From the NCBI RefSeq assembly GCF_030656255.1, contig NZ_JAUSOE010000036.1:1-64000 (forward strand): a stretch of DNA of 64,000 nt, in the 5' to 3' direction. Positions 1 through 9,304 of the stretch are shown one piece after another. The notes under the pieces were generated by a model. That model saw only the letters and a list, made by a program, of their open reading frames with translations. It made no database searches and had not been told where the DNA came from. The position numbers and the translations under genes were made by a program. How positions within the stretch are numbered: the first letter of the stretch is position 1; each line of letters begins with the position of its first letter. The DNA comes from Brevundimonas sp. GTDB taxonomy: Bacteria; Pseudomonadota; Alphaproteobacteria; Caulobacterales; Caulobacteraceae.

Positions 1-650
1 GCGCCGGTGCCGACCGTGGTCGAGGCGAAGGAAGCGTCGCCCGTCAGATAACGGTAGGTCAGGTCGATGTTGGCGCGGTCGCTGATGGCCCAAGCCAGAC
101 CGGCGATCGCCTGAGCAGCGAACTCCGTCGAGCTGTCATCGACAGCGAAGGTGGCGGCGCGGTTGGCGCGCAGGGCGCCCACGGTCTCGGTATTGACGTG
201 GTTCACGCCGGCGCCGAGGCCGACGAAGGGACGGATGCCCCAGGCTTCATAGCCGAAGTCATAGATGACATTGGCCATCAGGGTGGTCGACTCGATGTCG
301 CCTTCCGGGGAGTAGCAGCCGCCGGTCGCCGGGGTCAGGTTGCACAGGCCCTGGGTGCCGGAGACGGCGCGAACCTTGCCGATGTCGCCCGAGCGATAGC
401 CGCCTTCGAGTTCAACGCGCCAGTTGGGGTTGAAGCGATAGCCGAGACGGGCGAAAGCCGCCCAGCCGTCGTTCACTTCATAGTTCCAGTTGGCGCCCGT
501 CGTCGACGACTCGGCGTTGATGTCGTCGATGATGTGGTAGCCGGCGTCGATCGCGCCGTACCAGCCGTTCGGTTCTGCCGAAGCCGCGCCAGCAGACAGG
601 GCCAGGGCGGCCGCTGCGCTGGAGGCCAGCACGATAGTCTTCATACTCAT
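1..650 (-). CDS. OmpA-like outer membrane beta-barrel protein (partial, C-terminus beyond window)
   Basis: This reading frame is not in the ORF track because it runs off the left edge. It begins with a signal peptide, MSMKTIVLASSAAAALALSA ending ...GAASA before EPNGWYGAIDAGYH. It then shows alternating strands typical of an OmpA N-terminal barrel, for example NWRVELEGGYRSGDIG and WGIRPFVGLGAGVNHV. About 216 residues are visible. A Cys pair in GLCNLTPATGGC lies in a predicted loop. The start at 650 is preceded by GGAGGG about 10 nt upstream; a second ATG two codons in is possible. Full-length relatives often end in a peptidoglycan-binding OmpA domain, but that part is outside the window. The family call rests on the barrel pattern and signal peptide and is fairly secure; the function as a porin or structural protein is inferred. 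Confidence 0.8.
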   Translation of the reverse strand, partial: MSMKTIVLASSAAAALALSAGAASAEPNGWYGAIDAGYHIIDDINAESSTTGANWNYEVNDGWAAFARLGYRFNPNWRVELEGGYRSGDIGKVRAVSGTQGLCNLTPATGGCYSPEGDIESTTLMANVIYDFGYEAWGIRPFVGLGAGVNHVNTETVGALRANRAATFAVDDSSTEFAAQAIAGLAWAISDRANIDLTYRYLTGDASFASTTVGTG

Positions 651-881
651 GGGGGTTAGCCCTCCGCCTGTTCATATTGGGGCGGGTCTACCGCCTTCGC
701 GGGTCTTACCAGCGTTGCCGTGGAAGGTCGAGGCGAAAACGAGGCGGACAAGCGCGCTGAATTGATCACCGTGCTATTGATGCTACAGGTGAAATTGTCC
801 GGCGACCTTTGCTTGAACGCGTTTCCGACCCGGCTGCGACACAACGGCTGGGCGCGGAGCGGGCGTCCTGAAGCGAGGACA

Positions 882-1352
882 CTAGTCGGCGATCACCTGC
901 ATTCCCAACCATTCCGCGATCAGGGCAGGCTTGTCGTCGCCTTCGATCTCGACCGTGATCTCATGCTTCAACAACCAACGCCCAGCGCCCCGGTCTTCGG
1001 CCGACAGCAGCCGGAACCGCCCCCGAACCCTCGACCCCGCTCGCACCGGCGCCAGGAACCTGAGCCGGTCGAACCCGTAGTTGATTCCCATCGACACGCC
1101 CTCAAGCGGCGGAACGGCGTCATAACTCATGGCCGACGCCAGGCTGAGGGTCAGGAAGCCATGGGCAATGGTTCCGCCGAACGGCGTCGCCTGGGCCGCA
1201 TCGGGGTCCACATGGATGAACTGCCGATCCTCAGTGCAATCCGCGAAGGCGTCGATCCTGGCCTGACTCACCTCGAACCACTTCGATACGCCCACCTGCT
1301 GACCGACCAAACTCTGGAGTTCGCCCGTCGTCGTCCTCGCTGTCTTCGCCAT
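882..1352 (-). CDS. MaoC-like hot-dog hydratase
   Basis: The 156-aa product is a single hot-dog domain of the MaoC / (R)-specific enoyl-CoA hydratase family. The hydratase signature is visible: an Asp-x4-His pair in EDRQFIHVDPDAA (D42, H47) followed by FGGTIAHGFLTLSLAS. This matches the catalytic Asp/His pair of PhaJ-type hydratases, so hydration of a trans-2-enoyl-CoA is likely; the chain length is unknown. The ORF track extends 38 codons further upstream, overlapping the next gene. I chose the internal ATG at 1352 because AGGAAGGG precedes it and the family begins there. It is downstream of, and codirectional with, the dehydratase gene but with a gap, so shared transcription is possible, not shown. 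Confidence 0.85.
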   Translation of the reverse strand: MAKTARTTTGELQSLVGQQVGVSKWFEVSQARIDAFADCTEDRQFIHVDPDAAQATPFGGTIAHGFLTLSLASAMSYDAVPPLEGVSMGINYGFDRLRFLAPVRAGSRVRGRFRLLSAEDRGAGRWLLKHEITVEIEGDDKPALIAEWLGMQVIAD

Positions 1353-1416
1353 GCGATCCCTTCCTGTCGTTTTCTGTTTGAGCGACGGTGGCTTAGACGG
1401 AGGCCGAAAGAAAGAC

Positions 1417-2394
1417 TCACCCCCTGAAACGGCCCTCGACGATCTCACCGTAGAGGGCGGCGTCAATATTGCCCCCGGATAGGACGATACCTGTGGTTCG
1501 CCCCCTCGTTTCAGACTTGCCGGAGAGCAGGGCCGCCAGGGAGACCGCCCCGCCGGGCTCGACGACCAGTTTCAGGTGACGAAAGGCGAACCGCACCGCC
1601 TCGGCCACCTCGGCGTCGGACACCGTGACCGCCCCCGCCAGCCGCCGGTTGATCGGCCAGGTCAATGCGCCCGGCATTGGGGACATCAGGGCGTCGCAGA
1701 TCGACGGCGCGCCCTCCGGATGACCGACCCGTTCTCCCGCCGAAAGAGACCGCGCCGTGTCGTCATAGGCCTCGGGCTCCACCACGATCACCTTCGTCTG
1801 CGGACTGCGTTCTGCCATGACCAGGTTGATCCCGGCCATCAGCCCGCCGCCCGAGGCGCCGCACAATAGTTGATCCATCGGCGTGTCGGCTTGATCCAGC
1901 ATCTCCAGCGCCACCGTGCCCTGGCCTTCGATAATGAAGGGATCGTCGAACGGCGGAACCAGAACCGAGCCCCGCTCGTCTGCTATCGCGGCGCCGATAG
2001 CCTCGCGGCTCTCGGTCCAGCGATCATAGAGCCGAACCTCGCCGCCGAACCCGATCACCCCCTCGACCTTCACCCGAGGCGAGTCGGACGGCATGACGAT
2101 GATGGCCGACGTCCCGACAAGGGCGGCGGCGGCCACGCCCTGGGCGTGATTGCCGGAAGAAAAGGCGACGACGCCGCGCGTCTTCTCTTCGGCGCTCAGT
2201 CGGCTGATACGGTTGTAGGCCCCGCGGAACTTGAAGGCCCCTGCCCGTTGCAGGTTCTCCGCCTTCATCAGCACCCGACCGCCGACAACCGCGTTCAATG
2301 CGGGGCTTTCGATCAACGGCGTGCGGACGGCGACGCCATAGATCTGGCGGGCGGCGTCGAGGACGCCTTCATAGCTGGGCCGGTGCGTGGTCAT
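1417..2394 (-). CDS. PLP-dependent threonine/serine dehydratase (fold type II)
   Basis: The 325-aa protein has the fold-type II PLP layout. The Schiff-base lysine is in AGAFKFRGAY (K55), the substrate loop is SSGNHAQG (79-86), and the phosphate-binding glycine loop is GASGGGLMAG (about 179-188). A late SGGNIDAALY motif is the pyridine-contact Ser region. It lacks a C-terminal ACT regulatory domain, so it resembles catabolic threonine ammonia-lyase or serine racemase/dehydratase rather than biosynthetic IlvA. Expected reaction: L-threonine or L-serine to the 2-oxo acid and ammonia. Sequence alone does not separate dehydratase from racemase or hydroxyaspartate lyase activity. It is divergent from glpK across a 45-bp gap. 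Confidence 0.85.
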   Translation of the reverse strand: MTTHRPSYEGVLDAARQIYGVAVRTPLIESPALNAVVGGRVLMKAENLQRAGAFKFRGAYNRISRLSAEEKTRGVVAFSSGNHAQGVAAAALVGTSAIIVMPSDSPRVKVEGVIGFGGEVRLYDRWTESREAIGAAIADERGSVLVPPFDDPFIIEGQGTVALEMLDQADTPMDQLLCGASGGGLMAGINLVMAERSPQTKVIVVEPEAYDDTARSLSAGERVGHPEGAPSICDALMSPMPGALTWPINRRLAGAVTVSDAEVAEAVRFAFRHLKLVVEPGGAVSLAALLSGKSETRGRTTGIVLSGGNIDAALYGEIVEGRFRG

Positions 2395-2439
2395 ATGTCC
2401 CCCTTAGCCCAAGGACTGAGCGCCGCGTAAGGCGCCGAT

Positions 2440-3951
2440 ATGGAGAGAAACCGCTTGAGCCTGATCCTCGCCATCGACCAGGGCACGACCTCGACCCGCG
2501 CCATCGCCTTCGAAATCCGCGACCAGGGCCTGCGGCCCGTGGCCGTCAGTCAGATCGAACTGGCCCAGTATTTCCCCCAGTCCGGCTGGGTCGAACACGA
2601 TGCGTCCGAGATCTGGTCCGCCGTGCTCCAGACCTGTCGTGAAGTGGTGCAGAAGGCCGGCGGCGTGGATCGTTTCGCCGCCGTGGGCCTCACCAACCAG
2701 CGCGAGACGGCGGTGATGTGGGACGCAGAGACCGGCGCGCCCCTGCACCACGCCATCGTCTGGCAGGACCGACGCACCGCCCCCGTCACCGCCCGTCTGA
2801 CCGCCGAAGGCCACGAGCCCGCCGTCCAGGCCGCGACGGGCCTGATCCTGGATCCCTATTTTTCGGCGACCAAGTTCGCCTGGCTGCTGGACGCCGTGCC
2901 GGGCGCGCGCGACCGGGCGATCCGGGGCGAGGTCAAACTGGGCACGATCGACGCCTGGTTGATCTGGAAACTGACGGGCGGCCGGGTCCACGCCACCGAC
3001 GCCTCCAACGCCGCCCGCACCGCCCTGATGGACCTGAAGACGGTGGAATGGCGTGACGATCTGTGCGCCCTGTTCGCCGTACCCCGCGCCGCCCTGCCCG
3101 TCATCGTGCCTTGCGCGGGGGTGATCGGCGAGACGGAGCCCGGCCTGTTCGGTCGCGCCCTGCCCCTGGCCGGATCCGCTGGAGACCAGCAGGCGGCCCT
3201 GGTCGGGCATGGCGCCCTGAACCCCGGCGACGCCAAGATCACCTATGGCACCGGGGCGTTCCTGGTCGCCAATGTCGGGCCGGAACCCGTCGCCTCAACC
3301 CGTCGCCTGCTGGGCACGCTGGGCTATCAGGCCGCAGGCCAGACCGCCTATGCGCTGGAGGGTTCGATCTTTTCGGCCGGCTCGGCGATTCAATGGCTTC
3401 GTGACGGGGTGAAGCTGATCTCGGAGTCCCGCCAATCCGAAGCTATGGCTCAAGGCCTGATCGACAATGGCGGGGTCTATATGGTGCCCGGTTTCACGGG
3501 TTTGGGCGCGCCCTGGTGGGAGCCTGATGCGCGGGGCGCCGTGGTGGGGCTGACGCGGGATTCCGGCCCCGCCCATTTCGTCCGCGCGGCGCTGGAGGCC
3601 CTGGCCTATCAGACGCGGGACCTGCTGGACGCCCTGGCCCAGGATGGCGCTCCGCCGCTGAAAACGCTGAAGGTCGACGGCGGCGTCACCGCCAACAGTT
3701 TCGCCATGCAGTTCGTCGCCGACATCTGCGAGGTCGAGGTCGAACGCCCGGCCTTCCAAGAAATGACGGCCCTGGGGGCCGCCCGCCTCGCCGCCCTGGG
3801 CGTCGGGCTTCTGCCGGATCTTCAGGCGCACACGACCGAGGCGCCGGCCCGCTGGAGGCCCCGCATGAAGCCGGCCGAGCGCGACCATCTGCTTTCCGGC
3901 TGGCGCCGCGCTGTAAAGGCCGCCATCATCGCCGCACCGGACCGCGCATAA
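2440..3951 (+). CDS. glpK: Glycerol kinase
   Basis: The 503-aa product has the length and motifs of FGGY-family glycerol kinase. The N-terminal phosphate loop is LAIDQGTTSTRAIAFE, the middle has GTIDAWLIWKLTGG, and the second ATP-binding region is KITYGTGAFL. It phosphorylates glycerol to sn-glycerol 3-phosphate in the cytoplasm. No glpF, glpD or glpR lies next to it here, so it appears to be a stand-alone gene. The listed ATG at 2440 has only a weak upstream site. A TTG at 2455 is preceded by GGAGAG at good spacing and would give the more typical MSLILAIDQGTT start, so the true start may be five codons later. Confidence 0.95.
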   Translation: MERNRLSLILAIDQGTTSTRAIAFEIRDQGLRPVAVSQIELAQYFPQSGWVEHDASEIWSAVLQTCREVVQKAGGVDRFAAVGLTNQRETAVMWDAETGAPLHHAIVWQDRRTAPVTARLTAEGHEPAVQAATGLILDPYFSATKFAWLLDAVPGARDRAIRGEVKLGTIDAWLIWKLTGGRVHATDASNAARTALMDLKTVEWRDDLCALFAVPRAALPVIVPCAGVIGETEPGLFGRALPLAGSAGDQQAALVGHGALNPGDAKITYGTGAFLVANVGPEPVASTRRLLGTLGYQAAGQTAYALEGSIFSAGSAIQWLRDGVKLISESRQSEAMAQGLIDNGGVYMVPGFTGLGAPWWEPDARGAVVGLTRDSGPAHFVRAALEALAYQTRDLLDALAQDGAPPLKTLKVDGGVTANSFAMQFVADICEVEVERPAFQEMTALGAARLAALGVGLLPDLQAHTTEAPARWRPRMKPAERDHLLSGWRRAVKAAIIAAPDRA

Positions 3952-3984
3952 GACGGGGCCGGTGCAGGAAACGACAGGCCGCCC

Positions 3985-5058
3985 ATGACCGACGCTTCAA
4001 TCGACGCCCAGACGGCGTTTTCCGGCACGCGCGAGGTCGATCCTCGCTATCGGCTGGACGAGGACGCTCTGAACGCCTGGATGGCGGTCCATGTCGCGGA
4101 CTACGCCGGCCCCCTGACTGTGCGCCAGTTCAAGGGCGGCCAGTCGAACCCGACCTATGAGCTGACCACGCCGTCCGCCGCCTATGTGCTGCGCCGCAAG
4201 CCGCCGGGGGTTCTGCTGCCAAGCGCCCATGCGGTGGACCGCGAGTTCCAGGTCATCTCCGCCCTCGCCGCCCAAGGGTTTCCAGTCGCCCGACCGCACG
4301 CCCTCTGCATGGACGAGACCGTCATCGGCTCGATCTTCTATGTGATGGACAAGGTCGAGGGGCGGATCTTCTGGGACCTGAAACTGCCCGGCCTGGCTCC
4401 GACGGAACGGCGCGCCGTCTATGAGGCTCAGACGGACGCCCTGGCCCGGCTGCACGCCTTCGATCCCGACGCCATCGGACTGTCGGACTATGGCAAGGCC
4501 GGCAACTACTTCGCTCGCCAGGTCGGCCGCTGGACCAAACAGTATCGCGCCTCAGAGATCGAGCCGATCCCGGCCATGGATCGGCTGATCGCCTTCCTGC
4601 CGGACAGTCTGCCGCCCGAGAGCCCCAGCCGCATCGTTCACGGCGATTTCCGGCTGGACAATCTGATCCTGGCGCCGGACGCGGCCGAGGTTCGGGCCGT
4701 GCTGGACTGGGAGCTGTCGACCCTGGGCGATCCGATGGCCGACTTCTCCTATCTGCTGATCGCCTGGGCCATTCCGGCGTCGCTGCGCAACGGCCTCGGG
4801 GGCGCCGACCTGGAGGCCCTGGGGATTCCGTCGGTAGAGGAGACGGTCGAACGTTATGCGGCGGCGACCGGGATGCGACCCGCCAATCTGGACTGGCTAT
4901 ACGCCTATAATCTGTTCCGGCTGGCGGCCATCTGCCAGGGCATCGCCGGCCGGGTCCGCGACGGCACGGCCGCCAGCGCCCACGCCCGCACCATGGCCGC
5001 CCAGGTCGGACCGCTCAGCGACGCGGCCTGGGGCTTTGCGAAGAAGGCCGGCGCCTAG
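3985..5058 (+). CDS. Phosphotransferase family protein (APH fold, ACAD10/11-like)
   Basis: The 357-aa product is an aminoglycoside-phosphotransferase-fold kinase. A glycine-rich loop is at FKGGQSNPTYEL (about 49-60), the catalytic Brenner loop is VHGDFRLDNLIL (about 218-229), and the metal-binding Asp is in VLDWELSTLGDP (D241). The subfamily resembles the APH-like domain of ACAD10/11, which in bacteria often sits with acyl-CoA dehydrogenases and is thought to phosphorylate hydroxy-acyl substrates; it is not an antibiotic-resistance enzyme on this evidence. No acyl-CoA dehydrogenase is adjacent, though a MaoC hydratase is 2.6 kb away. Substrate unknown. Confidence 0.8.
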   Translation: MTDASIDAQTAFSGTREVDPRYRLDEDALNAWMAVHVADYAGPLTVRQFKGGQSNPTYELTTPSAAYVLRRKPPGVLLPSAHAVDREFQVISALAAQGFPVARPHALCMDETVIGSIFYVMDKVEGRIFWDLKLPGLAPTERRAVYEAQTDALARLHAFDPDAIGLSDYGKAGNYFARQVGRWTKQYRASEIEPIPAMDRLIAFLPDSLPPESPSRIVHGDFRLDNLILAPDAAEVRAVLDWELSTLGDPMADFSYLLIAWAIPASLRNGLGGADLEALGIPSVEETVERYAAATGMRPANLDWLYAYNLFRLAAICQGIAGRVRDGTAASAHARTMAAQVGPLSDAAWGFAKKAGA

Positions 5059-5126
5059 CGCCTGGCTTTACGCAGGCTGTCTGCGACGGTAACGGCGCGT
5101 TCTGATTATCTATCCGGGGCCAGGCG

Positions 5127-6218
5127 ATGATCTTCCCAATCCTGACACGAGGGCGACGCGCCGGGGCGCTGGCGGCAGCCATCGCTTTGATCGGCGCGGT
5201 TGGACCAGCGACAGCCGGCGCGGCCGAGCCGGCGAAGTCGCCGACACAGTTCCACTGGCGGTCCTCCGCCCAGCTGATCTCGCCGCACGCCGAGGACGGG
5301 AACGGCTATTCCGCCCTCAAGGACCCGTCCATCGTCTATGTGGACGGCGAATATCATGTCTTCATGACCTCGGTCGGCGCCGAAGGGTGGCACATGGCCT
5401 ACACCCATTTCACCGATTGGTCCCAGGCCTCCGCCGCCCCCATCGTGGACCTGAAACAGTCCGGGATCGGACCCGGTTATCGCGCTGCGCCCCAGGTCTT
5501 CTATTTCGCGCCGCATAAGCTCTGGTACATGGTCTATCAGAGCGGCCCGCCCGTCTATTCGACGACAGCGACCCTGGGGGATCCGTCGTCCTGGACCGCC
5601 CCGAAACCCTTCTTCGACCAGACCCCTGACCTCATCAAGGCCGCCACGGGCGAGGAGGCCTGGCTCGATTTCTGGGTCATCTGCGACGAGACGTCCTGCT
5701 ATCTGTTCAACACCGACGACCACGGCAATCTGTTCCGGTCCCGGACCTCGATCCAACAGTTTCCGGCCGGGTTTTCCGACACGCAACGGGTCATGTCGGG
5801 GCCGCGGGACGATATCTTCGAGGCCAGCCTGCACTACCGGCTGGCCGGAACGAACACCTACCTGACCCTGATCGAGGCCATCGGACCCCAGGGACGCTAT
5901 TTCCGCGCCTGGACCAGTGATCGGCTGGACGGGGATTGGACCCTGCTGGCGGGCAGCCCGTCGGACTCCTTCGCCGGATCGGACAATGTCGTCTTCGACG
6001 GCCCGGCCTGGTCTCAGGGCGTGTCGCACGGCGAACTGGTTCGCAGCGGCTATGACCAGACCCTGACCCTTGATCCCTGCCGGCCCCTGCAGTTCCTCTA
6101 TCAGGGCCTGGAGCCCCACGCGCCCGATACAGCCTATATCGACCTGCCCTATCGCCTCGGTCTGTTGACGGCGACCGGCCCCAATCCCGTCAGCGCCCTC
6201 TGCCCGACGTCGAAGTGA
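5127..6218 (+). CDS. Secreted GH62-type alpha-L-arabinofuranosidase
   Basis: The 363-aa protein starts with a cleavable signal (MIFPILTRGRRAGALAAAIA...GAVGPATAGAAE). The mature part is a five-bladed-propeller glycosidase of family GH62. The N-terminal motif is FHWRSSAQLISP, the likely base Asp is in ALKDPSIVYVDGEYHVF (D66), and a candidate acid Glu is in DDIFEASLHYRL. Further family-like blocks are EEAWLDFWVICDE and VSHGELVRSGYDQ. GH62 enzymes remove arabinose side chains from arabinoxylan, so the protein would act outside the cytoplasm on plant polymers. No xylanase, transporter or regulator is nearby, so it looks like a solitary accessory gene. No carbohydrate-binding module is visible. Confidence 0.85.
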   Translation: MIFPILTRGRRAGALAAAIALIGAVGPATAGAAEPAKSPTQFHWRSSAQLISPHAEDGNGYSALKDPSIVYVDGEYHVFMTSVGAEGWHMAYTHFTDWSQASAAPIVDLKQSGIGPGYRAAPQVFYFAPHKLWYMVYQSGPPVYSTTATLGDPSSWTAPKPFFDQTPDLIKAATGEEAWLDFWVICDETSCYLFNTDDHGNLFRSRTSIQQFPAGFSDTQRVMSGPRDDIFEASLHYRLAGTNTYLTLIEAIGPQGRYFRAWTSDRLDGDWTLLAGSPSDSFAGSDNVVFDGPAWSQGVSHGELVRSGYDQTLTLDPCRPLQFLYQGLEPHAPDTAYIDLPYRLGLLTATGPNPVSALCPTSK

Positions 6219-6242
6219 GCGCGGTCGCTCGGGCGGCGTCGC

Positions 6243-6995
6243 TCAGTTTCTAACGGCGGCGCCCAGGATGCGGCGGTCCGTCTTGCCCTGGATCATCACC
6301 ACCACGGCGTCGCCGCCATGCGTCTGGGGCAGGTCGAACAGGATGGGCCGGCCGCGCCAGTCGCCGAGATTCACGATATCGCGCACCACATTGATATGGC
6401 GCACGGTCTGACCCCGGTTCTCGCCACGGCTGACCTCAACCACCTGGGGACCGGGCGTATAGGTGACGGCCAGCACCTCGGCGCCGCCTGACGGCGGACG
6501 GCCCGAGCCGATCCCGACCCGGTCGCCGGTCTCGCGGAACTCGATCTCGGGCGGCCAGACCTGACGGCCTGCCTCCTGAACGATGGCGGTTTCCAGCTCA
6601 AGGCCGCGCGCGCCGGACACCTGGCGACGACCATCGATCACCACCTGCGGGGTCGAGACGCCGCGCTGGCGCAGGGCGACACGATAATCCCGCTGGCGCT
6701 GGGTGAACTCCGGCCGGGCGAAGGTGTCGGTCCAGCCCAGATAGTCCCAGTAGTCGACGCCGTATGTCAGGGCGATCACCCCGGGCTCCGCCGCCGCCCG
6801 CTCGACCACGGCATTGGCCTCGATACAGCCGCCGCATCCCTGGGCGGTGAACAGTTCGACCACGACCGGGGGACCGGCCGTAACGGCCGGGCGCACGGGT
6901 TTGGCCCGCGCCCCGACGGGCTGGGCGATCGACCCGACGGACAGCAGGACGCCCGTCATGACCGTGGCTGCGATGACCCAGACCCTGTTTCTCAT
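6243..6995 (-). CDS. DUF1223 family exported protein
   Basis: The 250-aa protein has an N-terminal hydrophobic signal segment (about 5-24). It then has the DUF1223 pattern: VVVELFTAQGCGGCIEAN with a C-x-x-C pair (C54, C57), followed by YGVDYWDYLGWTDTFARPEFTQRQRDY, a block strongly conserved in the family. The fold is thioredoxin-like and the CxxC suggests a periplasmic thiol-disulfide role, but no substrate is known. It converges with the GH62 gene with 24 bp between stops. Family assignment is secure; function is open. Confidence 0.85.
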   Translation of the reverse strand: MRNRVWVIAATVMTGVLLSVGSIAQPVGARAKPVRPAVTAGPPVVVELFTAQGCGGCIEANAVVERAAAEPGVIALTYGVDYWDYLGWTDTFARPEFTQRQRDYRVALRQRGVSTPQVVIDGRRQVSGARGLELETAIVQEAGRQVWPPEIEFRETGDRVGIGSGRPPSGGAEVLAVTYTPGPQVVEVSRGENRGQTVRHINVVRDIVNLGDWRGRPILFDLPQTHGGDAVVVMIQGKTDRRILGAAVRN

Positions 6996-7061
6996 GGCGA
7001 CGTTCTTAGCCCGCGCGGATGCGGCCGGGGGTCATAAGTGCGTGACCCGCAGCGGCAAGCC

Positions 7062-9293
7062 TCAATCCATCAGTTGCTGCGACAGATAGACATAGTGGCG
7101 GGCCCAGCGACGGGCGTTGGCCACCGGATCGGCGTCGTTCGAGTGACCGCCGGCCGTGTCCTCGTAATAGAGATGGTCGTGGCCCTGATCCCCCAGGCGC
7201 GCGGCGAACTTGCGCGCATGGCCGGGATGGACCCGGTCGTCGCGCGTGTTGGTGGTAAGATAGACACGCGGATAGGTCACGTCGGGCCGCAACTGCTGAT
7301 AGGCCGAATATCGGGCGATCCATTCCGCCTCTTCCGAAATGCGCGGGTCGCCGTATTCGCCAATCCAAGAGGCGCCGGCCGGCAGCTCGTGATAGCGTAG
7401 CATGTCCACCAGCGGGCTCTCGATCACCGCTGCGTTGAACAGTTCCGGGTGCTGGGTGATCGACACGCTGGTCAGGACCCCGCCGTTCGAGCGGCCGTAG
7501 ATGCCCAGCCGACGCGGGCTGGTGATCCCGCGCTGTTCCAGATCTCGCGCGACGGCGGCGAAGTCGTCGAAGGCGCGCTGGCGGTTTCCGTCCAGGGCCG
7601 CCTGGTGCCAGTCGGGACCGAACTCGCCGCCGCCGCGGATATTGGCCTGAACAAAGACCCCGCCCCGCTCCAGCCACAGCTTGCCCATCTCGGGTTTGTA
7701 GGCCGGGTTCAGACTGACCTGGAACCCGCCGTAGCCCAGCATGATGGTCGGGTTCGACCCGTCCAGCTTCATGTCGCGCGGACGGGTGATGAAATAGGGG
7801 ATCTTGGTCCCGTCGGTCGAGGTGGCCTCGTACTGCTCGGTCACATGGGTCGAGGCGTCGAACTTGGCCGGAGCCGATTTCAGCGGGGTCAGGCTCGCGT
7901 CGCCCGCATCGGCCAGGCTGAGAGTCGGCGGAACCAGGAAGCCTTGGGTCGAGACGAAAACCTCGCCTCGCGACTTGGACGAGTCGCCCAGGCCGACGGC
8001 GAGGTTGTCGGGAACGGCGACGGACCGCTCGTGCCAAGGGAACTCGCCTTGAGGCGTGAAGATCGAGAGGCGACCGCTGACATTGTCGTTTATGGCGACG
8101 ACGATGCGATCGGAAAGCACCCTGACATCGGCGATGGCTTGCCGTGGGGTTGGAACGAAGACCTGTGCCGCCTGATGGCTCGGTCCCGCCCGGGAACCGT
8201 CAGGCCGGTCATGTAAGCTGTCCAATGGCATCGCCATCAGGGCTCCGGCAGGCCCACCGCCATATCCGAGAAGATCCCGGCCAAAGACCTCTTCAGGCGT
8301 GAAGACCAACATGCCGTCGAGCATGCCGTAGATGCTTACCCGTTCGGGAATTCTGAGCTTATAGGTTCGCTCCCCCACCAGCCGCCACGTCTCCGACCGG
8401 AAGGTGTCCAGCGGACGGGTGATGATCACCGCCGTCACCTTGCCGTCCTTGTCGCGATAGACGGCGGGGCTGACGCCGTAGCCGCCGTCGCCCTGTTCGC
8501 CGCGATAGACCTCGGTCGCCTGGGCCAGGGTCTGGCCGCGCTTCAACGTCTTGACGATGAAGGGATAGCCGGACTCGGTCATGGTCCCGGCGCCGAAGTC
8601 GGTGGCGACCAGAAGGGTGTCACGGTCCAGCCATTCGATGCGGTGCTTGCCTTCGGGCAGGCTGAACCCGGCCCCCTCGCCTGGAGTGACGAACCGCTTG
8701 GTCGTCAGGTCGAACTCGCGAACGACCACTGCGTCCTTGCCGCCGTCGGACAGATTGATCAGGCAGCGGGTCTCGTCGGGCGCTAGGCAGTCGGCGCCCT
8801 TGAACACCCAGTCCTTGCCCTCAGCCTTGGACAGGGCGTCGATGTCCAGCAGGGTCTCCCACTGCGGCGTCGCGGCGCGGTAGCTGTCCAGCGTCGTGCG
8901 GCGCCAGACGCCCTTGGGATTGGCCGCGTCCTGCCAGAAGTTGCCGATCCCGTCGCCGAGGAAGGACGGGCCGGGGATCCGGTCGGTGGCGGTCAGGATC
9001 GCCTGAGCCTCGGCGCGGAAGGTCTCGTAGCGAGGGTCGCCGGTCAGGACGGCCAGGGATTTGCGGTTCTCCTCGGCGACGAAGGCCATGGCCTCGGCCC
9101 CGTCCACCTGCTCCAGCGCCAGATGATCGTCCGCTGCCGCGACGCCGGCCGGGGTCAGGTCGCGGGGGAAGTGGGGCGGGGACGTCTCCGAAGCGACGGT
9201 CATGGGGGAGAAATACTCTTCCATGTTCCGATTGCTCGCGCAGGCGCCGAGCAGAAGCGCCGGAATGGCGGCGGACAAGATCAGGTGACGCAT
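7062..9293 (-). CDS. S9A prolyl oligopeptidase, predicted lipoprotein
   Basis: The 743-aa protein is a serine peptidase of the prolyl oligopeptidase family. The start MRHLILSAAIPALLLGACAS carries a lipobox with Cys18, so it is probably a lipid-anchored envelope enzyme. Residues to about 480 form the beta-propeller. The C-terminal alpha/beta-hydrolase domain shows the nucleophile elbow GRSNGG near residue 600, the acid in TRDDRVHPGHARK and the catalytic His in AGGHSN. It would cleave short peptides after proline. It is the downstream member of a tandem pair with the next gene; catalytic blocks are nearly interchangeable, so the pair probably arose by duplication. A 31-bp inverted repeat separates them. 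Confidence 0.92.
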   Translation of the reverse strand: MRHLILSAAIPALLLGACASNRNMEEYFSPMTVASETSPPHFPRDLTPAGVAAADDHLALEQVDGAEAMAFVAEENRKSLAVLTGDPRYETFRAEAQAILTATDRIPGPSFLGDGIGNFWQDAANPKGVWRRTTLDSYRAATPQWETLLDIDALSKAEGKDWVFKGADCLAPDETRCLINLSDGGKDAVVVREFDLTTKRFVTPGEGAGFSLPEGKHRIEWLDRDTLLVATDFGAGTMTESGYPFIVKTLKRGQTLAQATEVYRGEQGDGGYGVSPAVYRDKDGKVTAVIITRPLDTFRSETWRLVGERTYKLRIPERVSIYGMLDGMLVFTPEEVFGRDLLGYGGGPAGALMAMPLDSLHDRPDGSRAGPSHQAAQVFVPTPRQAIADVRVLSDRIVVAINDNVSGRLSIFTPQGEFPWHERSVAVPDNLAVGLGDSSKSRGEVFVSTQGFLVPPTLSLADAGDASLTPLKSAPAKFDASTHVTEQYEATSTDGTKIPYFITRPRDMKLDGSNPTIMLGYGGFQVSLNPAYKPEMGKLWLERGGVFVQANIRGGGEFGPDWHQAALDGNRQRAFDDFAAVARDLEQRGITSPRRLGIYGRSNGGVLTSVSITQHPELFNAAVIESPLVDMLRYHELPAGASWIGEYGDPRISEEAEWIARYSAYQQLRPDVTYPRVYLTTNTRDDRVHPGHARKFAARLGDQGHDHLYYEDTAGGHSNDADPVANARRWARHYVYLSQQLMD

Positions 9294-9304
9294 GACTCAA
9301 ACTC

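Noticed and set aside
198-659. 153-aa + strand ORF at the left end
   Set aside because: It is antisense to the OmpA-like frame, which has a signal peptide and barrel pattern.
720-1427. 235-aa + strand ORF
   Set aside because: It overlaps the MaoC gene antisense and has Arg-rich nonsense composition.
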